From assembly GCA_964478455.1 (NCBI GenBank), contig CAYZJD010000003.1, forward strand, positions 1-38,144: a stretch of DNA of 38,144 nt, in the 5' to 3' direction. Origin of the DNA: CAYZJD01 sp964478455 (GTDB taxonomy: Bacteria > Acidobacteriota > Terriglobia > Bryobacterales > Bryobacteraceae). Within the stretch, counting starts at the first letter, position 1, and each line of letters begins with the position of its first letter. Positions 22,663 through 30,796 of this stretch are shown piece after piece. Under the pieces are notes generated by a model. The model did not search any database. It had not been told where the DNA came from and saw only the letters and a list, made by a program, of their open reading frames with translations. The position numbers and the translations under genes were made by a program.

Positions 22663-23358
22663 CTGCCTCGCCGCCTGCGGCTCTCCTGCCGGCTGTTCGA
22701 GCCGATCCCGGATCATGTCCAGGCTCTTGGCATGGAGGCGCGACACCCACGACTTCGACAATCCCAGCTTCTGCCCGATTTCTTCCAGGCTCAGATCCTG
22801 AAAGTAGTAGCCCTCCACCACCAGCCGGTTCTTTTCCGGCAGTTGCGCCAGCGCTCCCCGCACCCTTCGCCGCGCCTCCTCGCTCAGCAACAGGTGCTCC
22901 GGCGAAAGCTCCTTTGGCTCGGCGATCTCTTGCGCCATCCCCTCCAGGGTCAGCAAATAGCAGCTCAACACCGAGCCCGCCATATTCTGGAGTTCCTGGA
23001 ACTCCTCCGCCGCGCCTCCCGCCGAAGCCGCGCCGGAGGAATAGTCCTTCATGAATTCGTTGGCGGCGGCCTCGAACCGGTATTGCTGGTACAGGGTTTT
23101 CGGAAACCAGGCCGTCTTCCGGAGCCAGTCGTAGACCGCACCTCGAATCCGGTAGTAGGCGTAGGTCTTGAATTGCGCCCCGTGCGCCGGATCGAAGCTT
23201 GATGCGGCCTCCACCAGCCCCAGTTCCGCCGCGGCCTCCAGGTCCTTCTTCTCGATGCCCGGCGGCACCGTGCGGAGTACCTGCGCCGCAATTGCGTGCG
23301 CGTAACCGCGATGCGTGTCGATCAGGCGGTCCGCATCCTGCTTAGGCGCCCATCCCAT
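22636..23358 (-). CDS. FliA/WhiG-type (sigma-28) RNA polymerase sigma factor
   Basis: A 240-residue group 3 sigma factor. Region 2 is clear: DLEAAAELGLVEAASSFDPAHGAQFKTYAYYRIRGAVYDWLR at about 39-80, with the FKTYAYYRIRGA core. Region 3 is partly degenerate. Region 4 has LPEKNRLVVEGYYFQDLSLEEIGQKLGLSKSWVSRLHAKSLDMIR (about 173-217), a complete helix-turn-helix. No flagellar genes are seen in the window. It lies between the kinase and sctI, and a consensus sigma-28 promoter begins in its stop codon. I infer that it drives the T3SS operon. No clear FlgM-type anti-sigma factor was found. Confidence 0.93.
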   Translation of the reverse strand: MGWAPKQDADRLIDTHRGYAHAIAAQVLRTVPPGIEKKDLEAAAELGLVEAASSFDPAHGAQFKTYAYYRIRGAVYDWLRKTAWFPKTLYQQYRFEAAANEFMKDYSSGAASAGGAAEEFQELQNMAGSVLSCYLLTLEGMAQEIAEPKELSPEHLLLSEEARRRVRGALAQLPEKNRLVVEGYYFQDLSLEEIGQKLGLSKSWVSRLHAKSLDMIRDRLEQPAGEPQAARQETLLRVGR

Positions 23359-23384
23359 AAGACTGAGCCCAGTTCATGGCGAGC

Positions 23385-23404
23385 CTGTGTGGCATAACAC
23401 ACAG
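23385..23404. promoter_or_regulatory. Perfect 7-bp inverted repeat upstream of the sigma gene
   Basis: CTGTGTG, loop GCATAA, CACACAG lies 27 bases upstream of the sigma start (23358), in the 135-base gap after the kinase gene. It could be an operator or an mRNA hairpin near the ribosome-binding region. No tract of T follows on the minus strand, so a terminator is unlikely. Confidence 0.5.
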
Positions 23405-23461
23405 ATTGGCGCAGGCCCTCCGACCTGGCTCCTCTCCCGTCGGTTGTATTCTCTCAGCAGC

Positions 23462-23476
23462 CGGTCGTCCCCAATT
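23462..23476 (-). repeat. 15-base leader repeat, copy 2
   Basis: AATTGGGGACGACCG on the minus strand, differing from the copy at 22623-22637 by one base. It lies 104 bases upstream of the sigma gene start, compared with 96 bases for copy 1 before sctI. The upstream bases (CGTCACAA) fit a sigma-28 -10 box poorly. Confidence 0.5.
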
Positions 23477-23493
23477 GTGACGCAGAAACGGTT

Positions 23494-26019
23494 CTATTTC
23501 AATCGGATTCTCAGCGCCGCCTCCGGATCGGTTGCGCACCGGAACCCGATGGCCGCGTGCCGGTTGGCTACGAGTCTCGGCGGATGCGACGCTCGATTCG
23601 TCGTGCGGGCCATGATCGGCGGCAGAATGAATCCTCCGCCACGGATCACCCGCTGGCCACGCTCACTCGCCGGAAGCCCGGCGGGATTGCCTTCGTAGAG
23701 TCCGTACTCGTTCTCCACCCACTCGGGCACATTCCCCGCCAGGTCCAACACCCCATAGAAGCTACGGTCTTGCAGGAAAGACCCTGCCGCTGCCGCGAAC
23801 TCGCTGCCGTCCTCCCCGCCCCGCAAATTCGCCGCGCTGTCAACGTACTCGTTGCCCCAGGGGTAAAGCAACGCGCCGGTTCCTCGCGCCGCCTTCTCCC
23901 ATTCCGCCTCACTCGGCAGCCGCTTGCCCGCCCACGCGGCAAACGCTCTCGCCTCCTCCCATGAGATGTTCATCACCGGATAGTCGGTCTTGCTGAAGTA
24001 CTCCGGATCCCAATCCGGATTCGCCGGATATGGCTGCCTCGAAACGTCGCAGAACTCCTTGTAGCGGCCGTTGGTCACCTCCAGCCTGTCGATATAGAAG
24101 GCGGACAGCTTGACCGGGTGCGCCGGAGCCTCGTTCTGGTACCCGAAGGACTCGCTCCGCCGCCCGTGATCGTTCCCCATCACAAACTCTCCCTCGGGAA
24201 TCAGCACCATCTCTCCGGTACTCGTTTCGATCACCGGCGGATACTCCAATGGTTTCGCCTTCCTGCCCTCCGCCGCCAAGCGCTCCTGCTCTGCCTTCTT
24301 CCTCGCCTGTGCCGCTGTCTGGTCTTCGCTTCGCTTCTTCTCCAGCAGTTGCTCGAGCCCGGGCACGAGCTTGGCCAGCGCCACGAGGTTCGACCGGTTG
24401 CGCCATGCGAGCCACGCCCCCGCAGCCAGCGCCACCACCAGCACCACGAGAACCACTGCCACCACCAGCGCTTTGGGTTTCCTTTCTTCTTCTTTCTCCT
24501 TCGGCCCAGCCGGTGCAACCTCCGAGGCCACCTCCAAGAATTGCGTGACGTCCAGCCGGCCCTTGCCCTCCTCGAGCATCTTCCGGACGTCGGCTAGGGA
24601 CTTCACCCGGCGCGACCGTTCCTTCTGCACCATCTGCTCGATGACGTCCGACAGCGGAGGGTAGAAGCCAGCCAGCAGCGCCTTCAGCGGCTTGGCCTGC
24701 CGTTTCGGGTCGCCGTGCCAGTTCAGCCACGCAAAGTCCGAGCCGTCCGCGAGCACGTCGGCAAACTGCCGGCGAAACAATCTCCCGCCCAGGAGGATTT
24801 CGTAGAACATGAACCCGAGGACATAAATGTCCTCGGCCTGTCTCCACTCTTGTGAGCCAGGTTTCACCTCCACGCCGGTTTGTTCCTGGAACATCTCGGG
24901 CGCGGCGTATTTCGCCTCACCGGCGATGGCGGTGGCCGCACCGTCCACGGCGGCCTCGGCCGCGATATCCACCTTACCCCCGCCCAGAATCCGAATCGCC
25001 CGTGAGAGCGGGGGATGAGCCATGTTGGCATTGTGGATTTCGTTCAACCGCTCCACGATGGCGACGAACAAGGGAAGCACCGATAGAGGATCGGCCGGTT
25101 CCTCGGCAATCAGCGCTGCCAGGGTGTCACCCGCTTTCCTGGGACGGGCACCGGAGGCACCCGCGGCTTCCAGCGCCTTCAACAGCTCCTCGACCGACTG
25201 GAACCGCTCCGACGGCTCCGGCGCCAGGCACTGTTGGACCACCTTCGCTATCCCCTCCGGCGTCTCCGGCAGTTCCTTGGCGATCGACGGCGCCGGCGAC
25301 GTGATGCGCTCTTTCAGGGTTGCGTTCTCCAGCGGCTTTTTGCCCGTGAGCAACTCGTAGAACATCACTCCCGCGGAGTAAATGTCGGAGGCCCGGGAAG
25401 GCTCCCGGCCCATCAGCAGCTCCGGCGCCATGTAAGCCGGCGTGCCGATCGGGGCCCCCACCGTTCGATCGCTGCTCAGGTCCCTGGCGATGCCGAAGTC
25501 CATCAACTTCAACACGCCCCCGCTCGCCAGCATCACGTTCAGCGGCTTGATGTCGCGGTGGAGGATCCCCTGCGAATGCACATGCGTCAGGGCCTCGCAG
25601 AACTGCCGCGCTAGGGTCAGGAACTCCTCCGGAGAGAACCGCCCGCGCTCGCGCAGAAGCTGAGTCAGGTTCGGCCCGTCGATGAACTCCATCGTGATGT
25701 AGAGCAGCCCGCGATGCTCGCCGATGTCGTGAATGCGAACCACGTTGCGGTGTGTCAGCCGGCGCGCCACCAGCAGTTCCTGCTTGAACTTCTCCAGCAG
25801 CTTTGCGTCCTCTGCGATTCCAGGCCGGATCGCTTTCAGCGCGATGATCTCCCCGATGAGCCGGTCCCGCGTCTTGTAGACCGAACTCATGCCCCCGGTT
25901 CCTAGGTGCTCCAGGATCTCGTACCTGCCGGCGAACACCTCGCCTACCTGGGGCAGCGCGAGCGCCATCGTCTGGGTACGGTCCGCCAGCGGGTCGGTGA
26001 TGTCCTCTGGTCCAGCCAT
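23494..26019 (-). CDS. Transmembrane Ser/Thr kinase with second degenerate kinase domain and FGE-sulfatase domain
   Basis: An 841-residue protein. Kinase 1 (about 33-285) is complete: GTGGMSSVY loop, Lys62 in ALKAI, HRD at 154-156, DFG at 174-176, and GTPAYMAPE. Residues about 310-485 resemble a second kinase fold (YAAPEMF, EDIYVLGFMFYEILLGG) with the catalytic loop replaced by NANMAHPPLS, so it is a pseudokinase. One TM helix lies at about 517-539. A formylglycine-generating-enzyme-like domain follows outside the membrane (about 605-835, with MVLIPEGEFVMGND, RLPSEAEWEKAARG, GNVPEWVENEYG and HAAIGFRCA). It is the first gene of the T3SS block. FHA proteins in the cluster are plausible targets, by inference. 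Confidence 0.93.
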   Translation of the reverse strand: MAGPEDITDPLADRTQTMALALPQVGEVFAGRYEILEHLGTGGMSSVYKTRDRLIGEIIALKAIRPGIAEDAKLLEKFKQELLVARRLTHRNVVRIHDIGEHRGLLYITMEFIDGPNLTQLLRERGRFSPEEFLTLARQFCEALTHVHSQGILHRDIKPLNVMLASGGVLKLMDFGIARDLSSDRTVGAPIGTPAYMAPELLMGREPSRASDIYSAGVMFYELLTGKKPLENATLKERITSPAPSIAKELPETPEGIAKVVQQCLAPEPSERFQSVEELLKALEAAGASGARPRKAGDTLAALIAEEPADPLSVLPLFVAIVERLNEIHNANMAHPPLSRAIRILGGGKVDIAAEAAVDGAATAIAGEAKYAAPEMFQEQTGVEVKPGSQEWRQAEDIYVLGFMFYEILLGGRLFRRQFADVLADGSDFAWLNWHGDPKRQAKPLKALLAGFYPPLSDVIEQMVQKERSRRVKSLADVRKMLEEGKGRLDVTQFLEVASEVAPAGPKEKEEERKPKALVVAVVLVVLVVALAAGAWLAWRNRSNLVALAKLVPGLEQLLEKKRSEDQTAAQARKKAEQERLAAEGRKAKPLEYPPVIETSTGEMVLIPEGEFVMGNDHGRRSESFGYQNEAPAHPVKLSAFYIDRLEVTNGRYKEFCDVSRQPYPANPDWDPEYFSKTDYPVMNISWEEARAFAAWAGKRLPSEAEWEKAARGTGALLYPWGNEYVDSAANLRGGEDGSEFAAAAGSFLQDRSFYGVLDLAGNVPEWVENEYGLYEGNPAGLPASERGQRVIRGGGFILPPIMARTTNRASHPPRLVANRHAAIGFRCATDPEAALRIRLK

Positions 26020-26101
26020 GTGACTACATATGCTACACCCTAGTTGCGGACTCTGAAACTCCGCTGGACAGCGAAGCCTGCTACCGTTCTTCAGCTCCCT
26101 G

Positions 26102-28117
26102 CTAGAACGTGTAAGAGACGTTCAGATAGAGGTTCCTGCCAGGCTCCGGAATCTTCGCCCCCGACCGGAACGGATCGCGCTGGTAGGAGAGATGCTCCCC
26201 ATACTGCCTGTCGAGCAGGTTCTCGAGGCCCGCCACCAGGAAGAATTTCCCGATATGCAACCCTCCCTTGAGATTCAGCACGGCATAGCCCGGCGTGTCT
26301 TGCTCTCGCAAGTCCGAGTCCACCCGAGTCTGCCTTCGTGCCAGGATGAGTTCCGGCTCGGCAAAGAAGGCCTTTGTGCCATAGCGGAGCGTGAGCCGGG
26401 ACTTGAGCGGCGGAATCTCCGCGATGTCCCGGTCCCGTATTCCTGTGCCGGGCTTCTCGTGCTTGACTCCGCGCACGTACGAGAGACCGGCGGACAGCAA
26501 GAGAGTCCTGGTGAACGCGAAAGCGCTGGTCAGCTCGCCGCCGTACATCCTTGCGTCCACGTTCTCGTAGGAGCGGGCGAACCTGTTGGGAGTGGCCGCG
26601 ACCGGGTTGATGAGGGGCTGGTTGTGGAGGGTGACGAAGTCGGCCAGGCGGCTGTAAAAGAGCGCCGGCTTCACGTAGTACCGGCCGCGCCTGTAATTGC
26701 CGCCGGCATCCACTTCCGTGTTTCGGGTCGGCCGCAATTCCGGGTTGCCTACCCAGTCCGCGTTCATCCTTCTCAACGAGAAGTAGCGCTCCCGGGGGTC
26801 CGGCGGCCTGGCGGCATGCCCCACGCCCGCGAAGAGTTCCAGATCGAACGGCAGCGAGTAGGCGAACCGGATGTTGGCGGTGGGATCCGTGCTTGTGGCG
26901 GACAGCGCCCGCGCGCCCTTGTAGGCCCAGTACAGGCCGGCGCCGGTGTCGCGCGCTTCGCTGGTCACCCTGTCCAGCCGGAAGCCGCCGCTGAGCCGGA
27001 ACCTGTCGCTGAACCTCCGGTCGTAGTCGCCGAACAGGCCTCCAGCCGTCTGGTTGACGTTGGGAATCGCGCGCTGGTCGGTGTACACGCCGGAGAGCAA
27101 CATCGTGTTGACGGCGTCCCAGTTCCTGCGGTACGCCTCAAACCCAATGACGAGGTCCGTGAGCTCCGCTTCGATCCTGCCGCCGGCCGCTTTCGTTCCG
27201 GCATAGGTCGCCATCCGATATCCTCGCACCCCGCCCGCCGAGCTGGTCCGGTTCTCGTCGGTCATCCAGTGCTTCACCTGGGTGAAGTAGCTCTCGATCC
27301 TCAGCGCCTTCAACCTGCCGCCGGCGGGACTGATCGCGTAGGCCAGCTTGAGCCGGTCGGCATTGTCATACACGGCATCCATCAGCAGATAGGGATAGAG
27401 GACCTCGCCGCCGGCTTGCCGGGTGAAGGCGAGTTCGAGCAGATGGCCGGAAGCGGGCGAAAGGGACAACCTGGTCCAGCCGGTGTGGATCGCGTAGGCG
27501 TCCAGAGTCTGCACAGACTCCCGGTAGTTCGCGTACTCGGTGACGCGCTTCCCGGTCCCGTCCAGGTACGGCTTGGCGCGCCGGAACGAGTAGCCGGCGA
27601 CCGCCCGCAGCTTGTCACCCGAATAGGAGGCGCTTGCCGAAGGGTTGAGGGCGCCGAAGGAGCCGGCGGAGAGATTCGTGGTGACATGGAAGCCCGTTGG
27701 CGGCCGTTTGCTCAGAATGCGGACCAGGCCGCCGAGGCTGCCGTGATTCCTCACATCGAAGGCGCCCTTGACTATCTCCACGCGTTCCACCTCGGCGAAG
27801 TCGACGTGGAACGCGGCCGGATCCATGTGATTGGGGCACGCTCCGTAGATCCTCGCGCCGTCCACCAGGACGTTCAGGTTTCCCTGCTGGAACCCGCGCA
27901 GCACGACATCGTTGGCCACCCCACCCTTCCGGATCTTCCACAGTCCTTCGACTTTCGACAAGGCCTCGCCCACGTCTTTGGCCGGGCTTTCCCTGACCTC
28001 CCGGACCTCGAGCGCTTCTTCTTCGAAGTCCCGCTTGCCCTTGAGCTCGATCTCTTCGAGTGGAACCTGCGCAGGCGCGACGAGCACGAAACTGAACATT
28101 GCCAGCAGCTTTCTCAT
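26102..28117 (-). CDS. TonB-dependent outer-membrane receptor, copper type (OprC/NosA-like)
   Basis: A 671-residue receptor with a signal peptide (MRKLLAMFSFVLVAPAQ). The plug domain spans about 40-140 (VVLRGFQQGNLNVLVDGARI and VERVEIVKGAFDVRNHGSLGG). A 22-strand barrel follows, ending in an aromatic residue (LYLNVSYTF). The plug carries ACPNHMDP with Cys94 and Met98, and the barrel carries HWM at 283-285. This CxxxM plus HxM pair is the copper-binding signature of OprC/NosA. GGGAGG precedes the ATG at 28117. The adjacent Cys-rich gene fits metal handling. Copper as substrate is inferred from the motifs. Confidence 0.9.
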   Translation of the reverse strand: MRKLLAMFSFVLVAPAQVPLEEIELKGKRDFEEEALEVREVRESPAKDVGEALSKVEGLWKIRKGGVANDVVLRGFQQGNLNVLVDGARIYGACPNHMDPAAFHVDFAEVERVEIVKGAFDVRNHGSLGGLVRILSKRPPTGFHVTTNLSAGSFGALNPSASASYSGDKLRAVAGYSFRRAKPYLDGTGKRVTEYANYRESVQTLDAYAIHTGWTRLSLSPASGHLLELAFTRQAGGEVLYPYLLMDAVYDNADRLKLAYAISPAGGRLKALRIESYFTQVKHWMTDENRTSSAGGVRGYRMATYAGTKAAGGRIEAELTDLVIGFEAYRRNWDAVNTMLLSGVYTDQRAIPNVNQTAGGLFGDYDRRFSDRFRLSGGFRLDRVTSEARDTGAGLYWAYKGARALSATSTDPTANIRFAYSLPFDLELFAGVGHAARPPDPRERYFSLRRMNADWVGNPELRPTRNTEVDAGGNYRRGRYYVKPALFYSRLADFVTLHNQPLINPVAATPNRFARSYENVDARMYGGELTSAFAFTRTLLLSAGLSYVRGVKHEKPGTGIRDRDIAEIPPLKSRLTLRYGTKAFFAEPELILARRQTRVDSDLREQDTPGYAVLNLKGGLHIGKFFLVAGLENLLDRQYGEHLSYQRDPFRSGAKIPEPGRNLYLNVSYTF

Positions 28118-28152
28118 GACCTAACCTCCCGAAGCGCGGTTGACGACCGTTT

Positions 28153-28177
28153 GCGGGCACGGTGCGTTTGTGCCCGC
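28153..28177. promoter_or_regulatory. Perfect 8-bp inverted repeat upstream of the TonB receptor
   Basis: GCGGGCAC, a 9-base loop, then GTGCCCGC, lying 36 bases upstream of the receptor start and 38 bases after the Cys-rich gene stop. It is a candidate operator or processing hairpin between the two genes. No run of T follows on the minus strand. Confidence 0.5.
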
Positions 28178-28215
28178 CTGGAAAGGCAGCAATCCTGTGA
28201 GTCTGGCTGTGTCTG

Positions 28216-28632
28216 CTAGCGGCGGGGAAGGCCGGGAGGGGATCGTTCGTGGAGTTGGGCCATGTGTACGAACGAAGGGGTGGGCGCCTCGTAAAGGATG
28301 GCGATCCCTGGCGCGGGCCGGGGCTCGCTCCACGAGCGACCCTTAGCGGCCGGCAGCGGACCGCCGGCGGGCAGCAGCCTCAGCGGGCAGCGGCATCCAT
28401 CCCGGGGCGCCGCCGCCGTTACCTGGGCATCACTCCGAGGCTCCGCCCGGGCTGCGCGCCTTTTGCAGCACGACGACAGGCACGGCTTACAGCAGGCGCA
28501 GCAGGCGGGCGTGGACTGGTCGGTGAGAAGAGACGCTGCCGCGGGCTCGGCGTGGGGCCAGCAGAGAAGCGCGGCGAGCCACGCCACCGCCGCGCGCCTG
28601 CCTGCCTGGACCCGCTGGCGCCGCCCCGGCAT
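28216..28632 (-). CDS. Exported cysteine-rich small protein, possible metal binding
   Basis: A 138-residue product with start ATG at 28632, chosen because GGAAG lies 7 bases upstream; a longer form to 28713 lacks such a site. A signal-like segment (AAVAWLAALLCWPHAEPAAAS) is followed by a Cys cluster, ACCACCKPCLSSCCK, and then GCRC: nine cysteines in about 45 residues. The tail (IAILYEAPTPSFVHMAQLHERSPPG) is short. I do not recognise a named family. The cysteines and its place 98 bases upstream of the copper-type receptor suggest periplasmic metal binding. Codon positions look normal for this genome, but a spurious ORF cannot be excluded. Confidence 0.6.
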   Translation of the reverse strand: MPGRRQRVQAGRRAAVAWLAALLCWPHAEPAAASLLTDQSTPACCACCKPCLSSCCKRRAARAEPRSDAQVTAAAPRDGCRCPLRLLPAGGPLPAAKGRSWSEPRPAPGIAILYEAPTPSFVHMAQLHERSPPGLPRR

Positions 28633-28728
28633 GGGAAAGCTTCCGAGGATCAAGATAGAGCCATCCGGCTCCCGTGTCAATGTGTCTTGCGCGTCGGCGC
28701 GTCGGGCCGGCATTCGCGGGAGCGGACC

Positions 28729-29739
28729 TTAACTCGCCAGGATCTCCCGCACGAACTGGGCCGTCTGGCCGATCTGATCGTTGAACCTCTGGTACAGCCC
28801 GACAATGATGGCGTCATCCGGCTTAATTCCCTTCAGCGCGACCTCGATCTGCTGTCTCACCTGCGAGGGTGAGTCGACCGTGCGCCCGGCGGCGAGCACT
28901 TTGTAAGCCAGGCAGGGCTTGCTTGTCTTGCGGATCACCGCCATCATTGCCGGCGGGTCCGACGGAAGGTAGATCTCTCCGAGCGGCACTTGGCCGCCGA
29001 GGATCTTCTCGAACTCGGCCTTTGGACGGATCATGTAGTACAGGCTGGTCATGTAGTAGTCCACGTCCCAGCCCTTCTCCTCGGCGTATTCCACCGCGGC
29101 GGGATTGTGGCACGACAGGCCGACCATCGCGCCGGTGTCGCGGATGCGCTTCAGGTAATCGAGCGAACGGTCGAAGTTGCCCTCGTGCCAGAAACGGTTC
29201 GTCGTGCCGCCGTGCTGGGCAATCCCCAGCGGCTTGAGCTTGACCGCGCGCTTCAGCATTTCCGGCTGCTCGTTGAAGTTGGGCCGAGAAAGGAGCAGAA
29301 GTTGGAGCTTGCCGCCGTTGTCCTTGTAGCGCAGCCAGTCGGTTTCCAGCCGCTCGCTCCAACTCGCCTGCCAGGTGTTGAGGCCGGCGCGCTCAAGCTC
29401 ACGAAGGAAGGCGAGAACGCGCTCGGTGGTGTGGTACTCGCCCATGTGCGCCGAAAACAGGTAGTTGAAATGCGAGTACCCGTAGATAGTGTTGGCGCCG
29501 GCCACCAGGCGCGTGATGCGGTGGCGGCCGAACGGCGCCGTCGGCAGCAGGGGACCGGGTTTGGCCTCCGGCATCGCGGCGCCAGCCGGCTCCGCCTGCG
29601 CGGAAGCGGTGTTGGCCGCCGCCAGCCAGCCGGCCAGCGTCCCGGCGCCTTTCAGCAAATCCCGCCGCTCCATCGCCTTGTCGTCGATGGGGTCGATCTC
29701 AATCATCCAGTTGACGTCCGCTCTCGGGTCGCGCTCCAT
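28729..29739 (-). CDS. Tat-exported TIM-barrel (aldo/keto reductase-like) protein
   Basis: The ATG at 29739 is preceded by GGAGG at 6 bases, so the longer frame to 29859 is not used; this gives 336 residues. Residues about 23-48 are a twin-arginine signal (MERRDLLKGAGTLAGWLAAANTASAQA). The rest reads as a TIM barrel: RITRLVAGANTIYGYSHFNY, LQLLLLSRPN, LGIAQHGGTTNRFWHEGNFDRSLDYLKRIRDTGAMVGLSCHN and a final KPDDAIIVGLYQRFNDQIGQTAQFVREIL. This resembles secreted aldo/keto reductase-like proteins, but I cannot place the full catalytic tetrad. Substrate unknown. Confidence 0.78.
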   Translation of the reverse strand: MERDPRADVNWMIEIDPIDDKAMERRDLLKGAGTLAGWLAAANTASAQAEPAGAAMPEAKPGPLLPTAPFGRHRITRLVAGANTIYGYSHFNYLFSAHMGEYHTTERVLAFLRELERAGLNTWQASWSERLETDWLRYKDNGGKLQLLLLSRPNFNEQPEMLKRAVKLKPLGIAQHGGTTNRFWHEGNFDRSLDYLKRIRDTGAMVGLSCHNPAAVEYAEEKGWDVDYYMTSLYYMIRPKAEFEKILGGQVPLGEIYLPSDPPAMMAVIRKTSKPCLAYKVLAAGRTVDSPSQVRQQIEVALKGIKPDDAIIVGLYQRFNDQIGQTAQFVREILAS

Positions 29740-29909
29740 GGTCCGCCTCCAAAGGCCCCATTGTACGCCTGGCCCCGGGGAGGGCCCAGGTTCTCTGTTC
29801 CGCGCTCCGAGCTCGGTGCAGACGCCGACAATACCGACGGGACGGATGCGGGGCAGCATTGGAGCGAGCCCGGGCGCAGTCGGACCAGATATTGACGTCT
29901 GACAAGCCC

Positions 29910-30248
29910 TCAGTAAGCAGGGGGCACCCGAGGCTCAACCCACCGAATTAGCTGCGGAAGATCCGAAGTCACCATCTTCCAGACTTCTTCGAGGTCCACG
30001 CCCTCATAGAAGTGAATCAGCTTGTCGCGCGTTCCGGCAATCAGCTTCCATGGAACTTCCGGATGCGCGGCACGGAACTCGGTTGAGAGCCTCTTGACTG
30101 CTTCTCCGACAACCAGAAGCTGGTGAAGGACTGCCGATTGAGTCTTCGCGTCCGCAAGGAAGTCTGCTTTGTCCGCGTGGCCCTTGAATTCGATGGCCAA
30201 GCGCGCAGCCTTCAAGATGTCGAGAAGATGGGCTTCATCGCGAGACAA
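29910..30248 (-). CDS. hepT: HepT-like HEPN ribonuclease toxin
   Basis: A 112-residue HEPN-fold protein with the catalytic RX4HXY motif R74-DKLI-H79-F-Y81. HepT cleaves RNA and is neutralised by its MntA partner through AMP addition at the motif tyrosine. Supporting segments are LLDILKAARLAIEF, LHQLLVVGEAVKRLSTEF and WKLIAGTRDKLIHFYEGVDLEEVW. No ATG is in range; a TTG at 30248 overlaps the mntA stop by 14 bases and gives the standard HepT N-terminus. The longer frame to 30734 runs through mntA in another phase and is not real. Confidence 0.88.
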   Translation of the reverse strand: MSRDEAHLLDILKAARLAIEFKGHADKADFLADAKTQSAVLHQLLVVGEAVKRLSTEFRAAHPEVPWKLIAGTRDKLIHFYEGVDLEEVWKMVTSDLPQLIRWVEPRVPPAY

Positions 30249-30549
30249 AGTACGGCTCCGCAGTCTCCAGGATTGCCTTGCGCCGAATCCAATTCGAGCT
30301 CCGCTCAATGGCTCGCCGCGAAACGAGGTCCACTTTTCTAGCCAGGATGCTTGACAGCTCCTCCTCCATCGCGACGTGATCGAGCAGGCTCCAGTCTGCG
30401 TCCGGGGCGAAGCTGACCAGCAGGTCCACATCGCTGTCCGGGCGAAAATCATCGCGCAGGGCAGACCCGAACACGCGGAGTTCGACGATCTTCCACCGGC
30501 GGCAGAACTCATCGAGCCGCTCTGTAGGAATGGGAATCTTTTGGCGCAC
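30235..30549 (-). CDS. mntA: MntA-type nucleotidyltransferase antitoxin
   Basis: A 104-residue minimal nucleotidyltransferase. The GSX10DXD catalytic motif is intact: G28-S29 followed by D40 and D42 in the segment FGSALRDDFRPDSDVDLLV. MntA antitoxins transfer AMP to HepT and silence it. The third acidic residue, Asp, lies in KVDLVSR near residue 72. It precedes hepT and overlaps it, the usual antitoxin-first order. The start ATG at 30549 is accepted because it gives the family's normal N-terminus. Confidence 0.9.
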   Translation of the reverse strand: MRQKIPIPTERLDEFCRRWKIVELRVFGSALRDDFRPDSDVDLLVSFAPDADWSLLDHVAMEEELSSILARKVDLVSRRAIERSSNWIRRKAILETAEPYFVSR

Positions 30550-30707
30550 TGTGCCGCCGCCCTAACGGCAGGATACCAAGGCAGACAGCACCGTAGGAAG
30601 TACTCCGGTGGCCAAGGGTGGGCACAAATCTGAACACCCTGGCGAAGGGTCGGCCGATGTCCACACGCCATCAACCGCCGTAAGCTAGTGAGTGCTTGCA
30701 GGATAAC

Positions 30708-30785
30708 TGGTCGGGGCGAGTGGATTCGAACCACCGACCTCCTGGTCCCGAACCAGGCGCTCTAGCCAGGCTGAGCCACGCCCCG
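30708..30785 (-). tRNA. tRNA-Pro(CGG)
   Basis: Minus-strand cloverleaf with a 7-bp acceptor stem CGGGGCG/CGCCCCG and discriminator A. CCA is encoded at 30710-30708. The anticodon stem CCTGG/CCAGG carries the loop TTCGGGA, so the anticodon is CGG, with G37 as expected for proline. The T-arm GGTTCGAATCC is canonical. Confidence 0.97.
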
Positions 30786-30796
30786 ACTCCTTATTC

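Noticed and set aside
26192..28219. 675-codon plus-strand frame
   Set aside because: Antisense to the TonB receptor, whose plug and barrel motifs are clear.
29910..30734. Long frame upstream of hepT (274 codons)
   Set aside because: Its first half overlaps mntA in another phase and has no HEPN features; only the last 112 codons match HepT.
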